Source: Nitrobacter sp047149785 (lineage in GTDB: Bacteria > Pseudomonadota > Alphaproteobacteria > Rhizobiales > Xanthobacteraceae). From it: a stretch of DNA of 64,000 nucleotides. Made by a program: the position numbers and the translations under genes. The stretch is taken from assembly GCF_047149785.1 (NCBI RefSeq), contig NZ_BAAGBE010000001.1, forward strand, positions 2,666,001 to 2,730,000, written 5' to 3'. The notes beneath the pieces were generated by a model. The model was not told the DNA's origin and made no database searches. It saw only the letters and a program-made list of their open reading frames with translations. Below are positions 40,150-48,550 of this stretch, in pieces; position 1 is the stretch's first letter; each line of letters opens with the position of its first letter.

Positions 40150-41673
40150 ATGAACGCCAGCCTGTTCTCACGCCTGTTCGACGATCTCGGCGATCCGGGC
40201 CGGCTCGCGATCGAAATGCCGGACCGCCGTCGCATCACCTATGGCGACCTGATCGCATTCTCAGGAAGGCTGGCCAATATCCTGGTGGCGCGCGGCGTCA
40301 AGCCGGGCGACCGCGTCGCGGTACAGGTCGAAAAGTCGGTACCGAATCTCGCACTCTATCTCGCGACGTTGCGCGCCGGCGCGGTGTATCTGCCGCTCAA
40401 CCCGGCCTATACGCTCAGTGAACTCGGCTATTTCATCACCGACGCCGAGCCGTCACTGGTGGTCTGCGATCCGTCGAAGGCGGAGGGCATCAAGTCGTTG
40501 GCGGCGAAAGTCGGCGCTGGTGTCGAAACGCTCGGCGCCGGCGGCGAGGGATCGCTGACGGAAGCGGCCATGGCGGCGGAGCCTGACTTCACGACCGTCG
40601 CGCGCGCCAAGGATGACCTTGCAGCGATTCTTTACACTTCGGGCACGACCGGGCGCTCCAAAGGCGCGATGCTGACCCACGACAATCTGGCGTCGAACGC
40701 CTCCAGCCTCGTCGACTTCTGGCGCTTCACCGACAGGGACGCGCTGATCCACGCGCTGCCGATCTATCACACCCACGGACTGTTCGTGGCGACCAACGTC
40801 ACGCTGCTGGCGCGCGCCTCGATGATCTTTCTGCCGAAGTTCGATCCCGGCCTCGTCATCGAACTCATGACGCGCGCCACGGTGCTGATGGGCGTGCCGA
40901 CTTTCTACACGCGCCTGCTGCAAAATCCGGCGCTGACGCATGAATCGACCAGCCACATGCGGCTGTTCATCTCCGGCTCGGCACCGCTGCTCGCCGACAC
41001 TCACCGCGAATGGTCGGCCCGCACCGGTCATGCCATCCTCGAACGCTACGGCATGACCGAGACCGGCATGAACACGTCGAACCCCTATGACGGCGATCGC
41101 GTTCCCGGCGCGGTGGGGCTCCCGCTGCCCGGCGTCTCCGTCCGCGTCACCGATCCGGAAACCGGAACGGAACTGCCGCGTGAGACCATCGGCATGATCG
41201 AGGTCAAGGGGCCGAACCTGTTCAAGGGCTACTGGCGGCTGCCGGAGAAGACCCGAGCCGAATTCCGCGACGACGGCTTCTTCATCACCGGCGACATCGG
41301 AAAGATGGACGAAAAGAATTATGTGCACATTCTTGGCCGCGGCGCGGACCTCGTTATATCGGGCGGCCTCAATGTCTACCCGAAGGAAGTCGAGAGCGAG
41401 ATCGACGCGCTGCCGGGCGTGGTCGAGAGCGCCGTCATCGGCGTGCCGCACCCGGATCTTGGCGAGGGCGTCACCGCCGTCGTGGTCCGCGGCAAAGACG
41501 CCGAAATCAGCGAGGCCCGGGTGCTTGACGCGCTCAAGGATCGGCTGGCGAAATTCAAGATACCGAAGCGCGTGATCTTCATCGACGAACTGCCCCGCAA
41601 CGCCATGGGCAAGGTGCAGAAGAACGTCCTGCGCGACAGCCACGCCGGCCTCTACAAGACAAGCCAGCCCTGA
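40150..41673 (+). CDS. matB: Malonyl-CoA synthetase
   Basis: 507 aa from ATG 40150 with AGGAA upstream. ANL-superfamily enzyme. AMP-binding motif LYTSGTTGRSKGAM, then IYHTHGLFVATN, YGMTETGMNTSNPYDG, FFITGDIGKMDEKNYVHILGR and C-terminal catalytic lysine region NAMGKVQKN. RYGMTETGMNTSNP and overall length fit MatB, which activates malonate; another short dicarboxylate cannot be excluded. No matA/matC next to it. Confidence 0.85.
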   Translation: MNASLFSRLFDDLGDPGRLAIEMPDRRRITYGDLIAFSGRLANILVARGVKPGDRVAVQVEKSVPNLALYLATLRAGAVYLPLNPAYTLSELGYFITDAEPSLVVCDPSKAEGIKSLAAKVGAGVETLGAGGEGSLTEAAMAAEPDFTTVARAKDDLAAILYTSGTTGRSKGAMLTHDNLASNASSLVDFWRFTDRDALIHALPIYHTHGLFVATNVTLLARASMIFLPKFDPGLVIELMTRATVLMGVPTFYTRLLQNPALTHESTSHMRLFISGSAPLLADTHREWSARTGHAILERYGMTETGMNTSNPYDGDRVPGAVGLPLPGVSVRVTDPETGTELPRETIGMIEVKGPNLFKGYWRLPEKTRAEFRDDGFFITGDIGKMDEKNYVHILGRGADLVISGGLNVYPKEVESEIDALPGVVESAVIGVPHPDLGEGVTAVVVRGKDAEISEARVLDALKDRLAKFKIPKRVIFIDELPRNAMGKVQKNVLRDSHAGLYKTSQP

Positions 41674-41878
41674 AATCGTGCTTCAGGCATACCGCCTCCG
41701 GGCTTGTTATGTTAAGGAAACACGAGTGCTGTAACCCTGAACCACCATTCTCAAGAGCGATTTGAACGTTGCGCGGGCTGTTTCGACTCCATAAATATAC
41801 AAAATGTATGAACCGAGTTTGCTTATCGCGGATCCCGACCGGGCTGGCGCCGCGCGCCCTCAACCAGCGAAGGCATCG

Positions 41879-42277
41879 ATGACCGCCAGAATCGAACGTC
41901 CGCTTTCGCCGCACCTACAGATTTACCGCTGGACCCTGACGATGGCATTGTCCGTCGTCCATCGCGCGACCGGCATGGCGCTTTATTTCGGAACCCTGCT
42001 GCTGGTCTGGTGGCTGATTGCTGTGTCATCCGGGCCGGGCGCCTACGCCGCGGTCCAGTCCTTCACCGCGAGCTGGATCGGCCGGCTGATCGCATTCGGA
42101 TACACCTGGGCGCTGATGCATCACATGCTGAGCGGCGTTCGCCACCTGGTCTGGGACCTCGGATACGGATTCAAGCCGGCCGAGCGCGAATGGCTCACGC
42201 GGGCGGCGCTGATCGGCGGCATCCTGCTCACCGTGCTGCTGTGGATCGTCGCCTATGCGATCGGAGGCGGACGATGA
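41879..42277 (+). CDS. sdhC: Succinate dehydrogenase cytochrome b556 subunit
   Basis: 132 aa from ATG 41879. Three membrane helices. RPLSPHLQIYRWTLTMALSVVHRATG is the SdhC signature; heme-ligand His in TWALMHHMLSGVRHLVWD. Overlaps sdhD by 4 bases (ATGA). First gene of sdhCDAB. Confidence 0.96.
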   Translation: MTARIERPLSPHLQIYRWTLTMALSVVHRATGMALYFGTLLLVWWLIAVSSGPGAYAAVQSFTASWIGRLIAFGYTWALMHHMLSGVRHLVWDLGYGFKPAEREWLTRAALIGGILLTVLLWIVAYAIGGGR

Positions 42278-42681
42278 CCATGCCGCCGCTTTCGGGTCCG
42301 AAGTCGATGCGGACGCCGCTGGGGCGGGTTCGCAACCTCGGCGCGGCCCATTCCGGAACCAGGGACTTCTGGCGGCAGCGCGTGACCGCGGTCGCCATGA
42401 TCCTGCTGATCGTGCCGATGGTCGTGGTCATGATGATCCTGCTCGGCCGCAACCAGGCGGGGGCGGCGCAGATTCTCGGCTCGGCGCCGATCGCCATCAT
42501 CATGCTGCTGTTCGTCGTCGCGAGCATCTGGCATATGAAGATCGGCATGCAGGTGATCATCGAGGACTACGTGCACGACGAGAAGATCAAGCTGATGTCG
42601 ATCATGGCCAACAACTTCTTCTCCGTCACGCTGGCGCTCGCCGCCGCCTATGCCATCTTTAAACTGTCATCCGGAGTGTAG
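42274..42681 (+). CDS. sdhD: Succinate dehydrogenase membrane anchor subunit
   Basis: 135 aa from ATG 42274. RTPLGRVRNLGAAHSGTRDFWRQRVTAVA followed by three membrane helices with IWHMKIGMQVIIEDYVHDE, the alphaproteobacterial SdhD pattern. Binds heme and quinone with SdhC. One base before sdhA. Confidence 0.95.
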   Translation: MTMPPLSGPKSMRTPLGRVRNLGAAHSGTRDFWRQRVTAVAMILLIVPMVVVMMILLGRNQAGAAQILGSAPIAIIMLLFVVASIWHMKIGMQVIIEDYVHDEKIKLMSIMANNFFSVTLALAAAYAIFKLSSGV

Positions 42682-42682
42682 C

Positions 42683-44503
42683 ATGGCCGGAAACGGCAGC
42701 GCGGCGGCCGCCAACGTCAAGGCCTATCCCATCGAAGACCATACTTACGACGTCGTCGTCGTCGGCGCCGGCGGAGCCGGCCTGCGGGCCGTCGTGGGGT
42801 GCGGCGAAGCCGGTCTGCGCACCGCCTGCATCACCAAGGTCTTTCCGACCCGTTCGCACACCGTTGCGGCGCAGGGCGGCATCTCCGCCTCGCTCGGCAA
42901 CATGCACAAGGACGACTGGCGCTGGCACATGTACGATACCGTCAAGGGGTCGGACTGGCTCGGCGATCAGGACTGCATCGAGTACATGGTGCGTAACGCG
43001 CCGGAGGCGGTCTACGAACTCGAGCACTGGGGCGTGCCGTTCTCGCGCACCGAGGAGGGCAAGATCTACCAGCGCCCGTTCGGAGGCATGACCATCGATT
43101 ACGGCAAGAGCCAGGCCCAGCGCACCTGCGCCGCCGCCGATCGCACCGGCCATGCCATGCTGCACACGATGTACGGCCAGGCGCTGCGCCACACCGCCGA
43201 GTTCTTCATCGAATTCTTCGCCATCGATCTCATCATGGACGATCAGGGCGCCTGCCGCGGCGTGATCGCGCTGAAGCTCGACGACGGCACGCTGCACCGC
43301 TTCCGCGCCCAGACCACCATCCTCGCCACCGGCGGCTACGGGCGCGCCTACGCCTCCTGCACCTCGGCGCACATCTGCACCGGCGACGGCGGCGGCATGG
43401 CGCTGCGCGCAGGGCTGCCGCTGCAGGACATGGAGTTCGTCCAGTTTCACCCGACCGGCATCTACGGATCGGGCTGCCTCGTCACCGAAGGCGCGCGCGG
43501 CGAAGGCGGCTATCTCGTCAACGCCGAGGGCGAACGCTTCATGGAGCGCTATGCGCCCTCCGCCAAGGACCTTGCCTCGCGCGACGTCGTCTCGCGCGCG
43601 ATGACGATCGAAATCCGCGAAGGCCGCGGCGTCGGCAAGAAGAAAGACCACATCTTCCTGCACCTCGACCATCTCGACCCGAAAGTGCTGCACGAGCGGC
43701 TGCCGGGCATCTCGGAATCGGTAAAAATCTTCGCCGGCGTCGACGTCACCCGCGAGCCGATACCGATCCTGCCGACCGTGCATTACAACATGGGCGGCAT
43801 CCCCACCAACTTCCACGGCGAAGTGGTGACCAAGAAGAACGGCGACGACAATGCGGTCGTGCCGGGCCTGATGGCGGTGGGCGAAGCCGCCTGCGTCTCC
43901 GTGCATGGCGCCAACCGACTCGGCTCCAACTCGCTGATCGACCTCGTGGTGTTCGGCCGTGCCGCCGCCCGGCGCTGCGCCGAAAAGCTCACCGCCGACG
44001 CCAAGCAGCCCGATCTGCCCGCGAACTCCAGCGAGATGGCGCTCGGCCGCCTCGACAGGTTTCGCTACGCCGCCGGCGGCACGCCGACCGCGAAACTGCG
44101 CGAAAGCATGCAGCGCGTGATGCAAGCCAACTGCGCGGTTTTCCGCACCCGCGACGTCCTGACCGAAGGTCAGAAACTGATCCACAAGGTTTATGACGGA
44201 ATCGCCGACATCGCCGTGTTCGATCGCTCGCTGGTGTGGAACACGGACCTAATGGAGACGATGGAATACGATAATCTCATCTCCCAGGCGGTGGTGACGA
44301 TGGAGTGCGCCGCCAATCGGACCGAAAGCCGCGGCGCCCATGCACGAGAGGATTATCCCAACCGCGACGATCAGAACTGGATGAAGCATTCGCTGGCGCG
44401 GCTGGGCGATCGCGGCGTCACCACGATCGACTACCGCCCGGTGCATGATTTCACGATGACCAACGACGTTCAGTACATCCCGCCGAAAGCGCGGGTATAT
44501 TGA
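42683..44503 (+). CDS. sdhA: Succinate dehydrogenase flavoprotein subunit
   Basis: 606 aa. FAD-binding VVVVGAGGAGLRAVVG; the covalent FAD His in FPTRSHTVAAQGGISASLGN; active-site region FVQFHPTGIYGSGCL and GARGEGGYLVN; C-terminal DRGVTTIDYRPVHDFTM. Oxidises succinate to fumarate in the TCA cycle and complex II. Normal length. Confidence 0.98.
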   Translation: MAGNGSAAAANVKAYPIEDHTYDVVVVGAGGAGLRAVVGCGEAGLRTACITKVFPTRSHTVAAQGGISASLGNMHKDDWRWHMYDTVKGSDWLGDQDCIEYMVRNAPEAVYELEHWGVPFSRTEEGKIYQRPFGGMTIDYGKSQAQRTCAAADRTGHAMLHTMYGQALRHTAEFFIEFFAIDLIMDDQGACRGVIALKLDDGTLHRFRAQTTILATGGYGRAYASCTSAHICTGDGGGMALRAGLPLQDMEFVQFHPTGIYGSGCLVTEGARGEGGYLVNAEGERFMERYAPSAKDLASRDVVSRAMTIEIREGRGVGKKKDHIFLHLDHLDPKVLHERLPGISESVKIFAGVDVTREPIPILPTVHYNMGGIPTNFHGEVVTKKNGDDNAVVPGLMAVGEAACVSVHGANRLGSNSLIDLVVFGRAAARRCAEKLTADAKQPDLPANSSEMALGRLDRFRYAAGGTPTAKLRESMQRVMQANCAVFRTRDVLTEGQKLIHKVYDGIADIAVFDRSLVWNTDLMETMEYDNLISQAVVTMECAANRTESRGAHAREDYPNRDDQNWMKHSLARLGDRGVTTIDYRPVHDFTMTNDVQYIPPKARVY

Positions 44504-44516
44504 TCTGAAACGAAGC

Positions 44517-44592
44517 GTCATGCGCGGGCTTGACCCGCGCATTGACCTTCACACGAAGATGGATCGTTGCCGGGTCAAGCCCGGCAGTGACG
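44517..44592. repeat. R3 REP-like palindrome between sdhA and sdhB
   Basis: CGTCATGCGCGGGCTTGACC ... GTTGCCGGGTCAAGCCCGGC then AGTGACGG. Lies inside the sdh transcript, 13 bases after the sdhA stop, and could stabilise or attenuate the mRNA. Confidence 0.8.
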
Positions 44593-44615
44593 GGCAGACA
44601 GCAAGGGCAGACCCG

Positions 44616-45398
44616 ATGGTTAAATTCGCGCTTCCGAGAAACTCAAAGGTGACCGGTGGCAAGACCTGGCCGAAGCCGGAAGGCGCGACCGAAACGCGCG
44701 AATTCAAGGTCTACCGCTGGAATCCAGACGACGACAGCAATCCCAGGGTCGATACCTTTTATGTCGACGTCAACGAGTGCGGCCCGAGGGTGCTCGATGG
44801 CCTGATCTGGATCAAGGACCACATCGACCCGACCCTGACCTTCCGCCGCTCCTGCCGCGAAGGCGTGTGCGGCTCCTGCGCCATGAACATCAACGGCCAG
44901 AATACGCTGGCCTGCACCAAATCGATGCACGACATCGCCGCCGATGCGGTGAAGGTCAATCCGCTGCCGCACCAGCCCGTCGTGAAGGACCTCGTGCCGG
45001 ACCTGACGAATTTTTACGCGCAATACGCCTCGATCGAACCATGGCTGAAGACCACGACGCCGACGCCGCAGAAGGAATGGCGGCAGAGCCGCGAGGACCG
45101 CGAAAAGCTCGATGGCCTCTACGAGTGCATCCTGTGCGCCTGCTGTTCGACGGCTTGTCCGAGCTATTGGTGGAACAGCGACCGCTTTCTCGGCCCCGCC
45201 GCGCTGCTGCAGGCGGCGCGATGGGTCAGCGATTCGCGCGACGAAGCCACCGGCGAACGGCTCGACTATCTGGAGGATCCGTTCCGGCTCTATCGTTGCC
45301 ACACCATCCTGAATTGCACCAAGGCCTGTCCGAAGAACCTGAACCCCGCGGAGGCGATCGCCATGCTGAAGCTGAAGCTGGTCGAGCGGCAGGTCTGA
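44616..45398 (+). CDS. sdhB: Succinate dehydrogenase iron-sulfur subunit
   Basis: 260 aa from ATG 44616. [2Fe-2S] ligands in CREGVCGSCAMNINGQNTLAC; [4Fe-4S] in CILCACCSTACPSYWW; [3Fe-4S] in CHTILNCTKACPKNLNP. Passes electrons from SdhA to quinone. 112 bases after sdhA, separated by an R3 repeat. Confidence 0.98.
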   Translation: MVKFALPRNSKVTGGKTWPKPEGATETREFKVYRWNPDDDSNPRVDTFYVDVNECGPRVLDGLIWIKDHIDPTLTFRRSCREGVCGSCAMNINGQNTLACTKSMHDIAADAVKVNPLPHQPVVKDLVPDLTNFYAQYASIEPWLKTTTPTPQKEWRQSREDREKLDGLYECILCACCSTACPSYWWNSDRFLGPAALLQAARWVSDSRDEATGERLDYLEDPFRLYRCHTILNCTKACPKNLNPAEAIAMLKLKLVERQV

Positions 45399-45431
45399 TC
45401 TCCGGCGCGATAACGGCCCGCGCGCGCCGCC

Positions 45432-45860
45432 TCAATCCGTGATCACCATGGCCCAGAAGCGCCGATAGGGCGACGACGGCTTCGCAACCGACGCGACGCC
45501 GACACGCCGCGCGCCCGGCATCTGGAGATTGGCGCGATGTCCGCTGCTCGCATCCCATTGCCTGATCGTTTCCGCGCAAGTGAGAAAACCGGCCGCGACA
45601 TTCTCCGCCGCCAGCCGGCGATGGACCGGCGCGATCCGAACAAAGAAATTGCCATTCACGTTGTGGCTCACCGTCTCCGCCCGTGCCATCGCCGCGGCCT
45701 GTCGCCGAGCGATCCGAACGAGCGCCGCATCGGCGCGAACGGCTGACAGTCCATGGGCGCGGCGATAGGCGCTGATCTCGGATGCGCAGCCGCCCGCATG
45801 AGCCGCGCCGTTCGCGATCATGGCCGACGCCACGACCATAACCAGGGAAACGGTTTTCAT
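45432..45860 (-). CDS. CAP-domain (SCP/PR1-like) secreted protein
   Basis: 142 aa with signal peptide VSLVMVVASAMIANGAAHA. CAP motifs: YRRAHGLSAVRADAALVRIARRQAAAMARAETVSHNV, AAENVAAGFLTCAETIRQWDASSGHRANLQMPGARRVGVASV, keeping the two His and the Glu typical of the cavity. Bacterial CAP proteins are envelope proteins of mostly unknown activity. Convergent with sdhB. Confidence 0.88.
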   Translation of the reverse strand: MKTVSLVMVVASAMIANGAAHAGGCASEISAYRRAHGLSAVRADAALVRIARRQAAAMARAETVSHNVNGNFFVRIAPVHRRLAAENVAAGFLTCAETIRQWDASSGHRANLQMPGARRVGVASVAKPSSPYRRFWAMVITD

Positions 45861-45926
45861 GCGAGCGTCCTCCTCACCGCAAGTTCCACGACGCCGACGC
45901 GCGGCGCAAGGGCCACAGCCGGTACC

Positions 45927-45951
45927 GGAACATCACGCCATGCGAACCGTT
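45927..45951 (+). promoter_or_regulatory. EcfG-type promoter of the Pro-rich gene
   Basis: GGAAC 45927-45931, 16-base spacer, CGTT 45948-45951: exact consensus. Downstream is a possible 19-codon leader frame (45982-46041) whose stop overlaps the start of the Pro-rich gene (TGATG). Confidence 0.72.
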
Positions 45952-46040
45952 AGCACTGCAAGAGCCCCGATCTTCAAAGTCATGGAAGCAGCAATCAAGA
46001 ATTGCTGCGGAGACATGCCAACTTCGGATGGAGATGCGTG

Positions 46041-46286
46041 ATGGATGTTCAACCGACGGAAGTGCCGCCCGTCAAGCCGGGCCGTCCGACGGAGCCACCG
46101 CGCGAAGAACCGCCTGGAAGTCCGCAGCCAGGTCCCGACATTCCGCCGCCGGTGCATGAACCGAACTCGCCGTCCCCGCCTCCGCAAGAACTGCCGGGCC
46201 GGCAGCCGGAGGAATTACCGACACAGGCCCCGCCCACACCGCCCGCGCAGCCTCCTGCGACCGATTCAACGCGACGACGCGAATGA
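46041..46286 (+). CDS. Small Pro-rich hypothetical protein
   Basis: 81 aa, MDVQPTEVPPVKPGRP..., about one third proline with many PP and PxxP units and acidic Glu; ends DSTRRRE. No signal peptide or membrane segment, so probably disordered and cytoplasmic. The upstream perfect EcfG promoter and the GGAG 6 bases before the ATG support expression under stress. The low-complexity sequence makes homology claims unsafe. Confidence 0.6.
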   Translation: MDVQPTEVPPVKPGRPTEPPREEPPGSPQPGPDIPPPVHEPNSPSPPPQELPGRQPEELPTQAPPTPPAQPPATDSTRRRE

Positions 46287-46474
46287 TGCATGATCTGAAT
46301 GCAACATGAATTCCAGGCGCTTTTTTTCAACGCCTCCGAAAATAAAATCGGTCTTCCCTGCTGATCGCTGCCACATTACAGCCTCATGACTATCCGTTGA
46401 TCATGCAAATCTCCACCATCGGCCAGCAAGCTGTGGGTTTGTTGCCGAACTTTTTTATTGGGACAAAAATTGCC

Positions 46475-48364
46475 ATGATGAACTTTCACCTCGTGCTGCT
46501 GGCCTCGTCGGCTCTCACTGTCACGTCGCTGACGACAACGCCGTCGCACGCGCAGTCCGCGCCGGTCCAACTCGCGCAGGCTTCCGCGCCCGCCGAACAG
46601 GGAGAGGAACGGCGGAAAGGCCCGCCTCCGAAGACCGCCCCGAATCATCGAGCCCCTCCCGGCGCGCCCGCACACCCTTCTCCTCCGTCTCATGCGGCGC
46701 CGCCCCACGCGCCGTCTTCTCCGCATGTGACTCCGCCGGCGGCCGAACGGCCAAGGCCGGTGGCACCGCCTTCCCATACAACGCCGCCAGTCGCGCCGAG
46801 AGCCGCGACGCCTCCGGCTGCCCCGAAGCCACCAGCGCCTCCAGCCGCCGCGCAGCCGCCGTCTCGATCAAAGAGCGCTCCGCCCCCGGCTGCGACAAGG
46901 CCAGCTCCGACACATTCTCCCAACGCACAACCGCAAACCACACCGCGCTCGACACCGCCCGCAAACGCGGAGCCGAATGCAATGCATCGTCAGGAGGGAG
47001 GCCGCAGTGGAGCGGGTCGCGAGCACGGCGGGCCTCGCGATCACAACGAACCTCGAGGTCGCGGCGGCCAACCGGCCGGCACTGCACCGGCGCAAACAGC
47101 CCCGACGCCCACCACGCCTTCGACATCGCCCCGCGCGACATCGCCCCGCGCGACATCGCCCCGCGCGACACCGACCACGCCATCCGCGCGCGAGGTTGTG
47201 CCGCCGAACACTGTCGCCCCCTCGCCGACTGCATCGCCGAACGGGACCAGGGCCGGATCACCGCCGAACGCCGCTCCCGGCGGCCAGAGCGCGCTGCCTC
47301 CGGGCGCGCCGGTCTCCCGTCACGGACCGCCCACCGTCACGACGCCGCTGCCGCCACCGCCGTCAAACGCTCAGGATTTAAGACCGATCGCGCCGGACGC
47401 AGCACGGAAGGGACCGCGCAATATCGATGCGTTCCGCTCCGAGCGTCGGCAGACCGAGCAGGGCGGCCGCACCATCATCACCGAGCCGGGCCGCGTGATT
47501 GTGCGCGATCCGAGCGGACGGTCGTTCATTCGGCATAACGAGGAAGATCGCTTCCGCTATGGCGCGCGCGATATCCGGCAGGAGCATGTCGGCAACGATA
47601 CCCGCACAGTGGTTACGCGGCCCGACGGCACGCAGATCATCACCATCAACGATCGTGACGGCCGCATGCTGCGCCGTATTCGCCGCGACCAGCGCGGTCA
47701 CGAAGTGATCATCATCGACAATAGCCGTGGCTACGGCGGCGTCGGGGCGGGCTTCGCCGCGGGCATGGTGGCCGGGGCGATCGGAGGCTATTTCGTCTCG
47801 CTGCCGCCGCCGCGTATCAGGATTCCGCGCGACCACTATATCGTCGAGGCCGAAGATGCGCCGCCGGAGTTGATCTACGATACGTTGATGGCGCCGCCGG
47901 TGGAGCCAATCGAGCGTGCCTATACGCTCGACGAAGTCCGCTACAGCCCGATGGTGCGCGCGCGGATGCCGAGCATCGACCTCGACACCATCAACTTCGA
48001 GACCGGATCGTGGGACATCACTCCCGATCAGGCATCGAAACTGAAGGTGATCGCCGACGGCATCAACCGCGCGGTCTCACGTAATCCCCGCGAGGTGTTC
48101 CTGATCGAGGGTCACACCGATGCGGTCGGCAATGACGTCGACAACCTGTCGCTGTCGGATCGTCGCGCCCAATCCGCTGCCGAACTGTTGACGCAGCAAT
48201 TCCAGGTACCGCCGGAGAACCTGGTGACGCAGGGTTACGGCGAGCAGGACCTGAAGGTACAGACCGAGGGCCCATCGCGGGAGAATCGCCGCGTCACGGT
48301 GCGCCGGATCACGCCGCTGCTGGACGGCGGAACGGCCTCCGCCGCGCCGCCACCGCCGCGCTGA
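46475..48364 (+). CDS. OmpA-family protein with long Pro/Ala-rich region
   Basis: 629 aa from ATG 46475 (MMNFHLVLLASSALTVTS), signal peptide ending PSHAQS. Residues about 30-310 are Pro/Ala/Arg/Thr-rich low complexity, including three exact 15-base repeats. A middle region (QGGRTIITEPGRVIVRDPSGR) and a Gly-rich hydrophobic segment (GGVGAGFAAGMVAGAIGGYFV) follow. The C-terminal OmpA domain (about 520-620) has INFETGSWDITPDQASKL and LIEGHTDAVGNDVDNLSLSDRRAQSAAELL, which bind peptidoglycan. Probably an outer-membrane/periplasm tether. Confidence 0.88.
   Translation: MMNFHLVLLASSALTVTSLTTTPSHAQSAPVQLAQASAPAEQGEERRKGPPPKTAPNHRAPPGAPAHPSPPSHAAPPHAPSSPHVTPPAAERPRPVAPPSHTTPPVAPRAATPPAAPKPPAPPAAAQPPSRSKSAPPPAATRPAPTHSPNAQPQTTPRSTPPANAEPNAMHRQEGGRSGAGREHGGPRDHNEPRGRGGQPAGTAPAQTAPTPTTPSTSPRATSPRATSPRATPTTPSAREVVPPNTVAPSPTASPNGTRAGSPPNAAPGGQSALPPGAPVSRHGPPTVTTPLPPPPSNAQDLRPIAPDAARKGPRNIDAFRSERRQTEQGGRTIITEPGRVIVRDPSGRSFIRHNEEDRFRYGARDIRQEHVGNDTRTVVTRPDGTQIITINDRDGRMLRRIRRDQRGHEVIIIDNSRGYGGVGAGFAAGMVAGAIGGYFVSLPPPRIRIPRDHYIVEAEDAPPELIYDTLMAPPVEPIERAYTLDEVRYSPMVRARMPSIDLDTINFETGSWDITPDQASKLKVIADGINRAVSRNPREVFLIEGHTDAVGNDVDNLSLSDRRAQSAAELLTQQFQVPPENLVTQGYGEQDLKVQTEGPSRENRRVTVRRITPLLDGGTASAAPPPPR
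47126..47170. repeat. Three exact 15-bp tandem repeats within the OmpA-family gene
   Basis: TCGCCCCGCGCGACA repeated at 47126, 47141 and 47156, encoding SPRAT units. Slippage-prone, length could vary between strains. Confidence 0.9.
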
Positions 48365-48382
48365 TACGCGGTTCACGAGCAC

Positions 48383-48418
48383 AAATGGCCGGGAGCGATC
48401 CCGGCCATTTCTGTTCTT
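48383..48418 (+). terminator. Terminator of the OmpA-family gene
   Basis: 12-bp stem AAATGGCCGGGA/TCCCGGCCATTT closed by GNRA-type tetraloop GCGA, then TCTGTTCTT overlapping the stem end. 19 bases after the stop. Confidence 0.85.
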
Positions 48419-48441
48419 GTCGAAAACCACTTTTCACTATC

Positions 48442-48538
48442 GTCATGCCCGGGCTTGACCCGCGTATCCATCCATCTCCTTCCGAAATGGATGGATTGCC
48501 GGGTCATAGTTCTTCGAACGGCTATGCCCGGCAATGAC
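48442..48538. repeat. R3 REP-like palindrome
   Basis: CGTCATGCCCGGGCTTGACC ... CCATCTCCTTCCGAAATGGATGG ... CTATGCCCGGCAATGAC. Lies between convergent OmpA-family gene and argG. Confidence 0.8.
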
Positions 48539-48550
48539 AACCTCCCGACC

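Noticed and set aside
42659..44185. 508-codon minus-strand frame opposite sdhA
   Set aside because: Shadow of sdhA.
45982..46041. 19-codon leader peptide as a gene
   Set aside because: No ribosome binding site of its own; kept only as an observation linked to the Pro-rich gene.
47126..47170. Possible CRISPR-like array
   Set aside because: Units are contiguous without spacers and encode SPRAT repeats inside a real gene.
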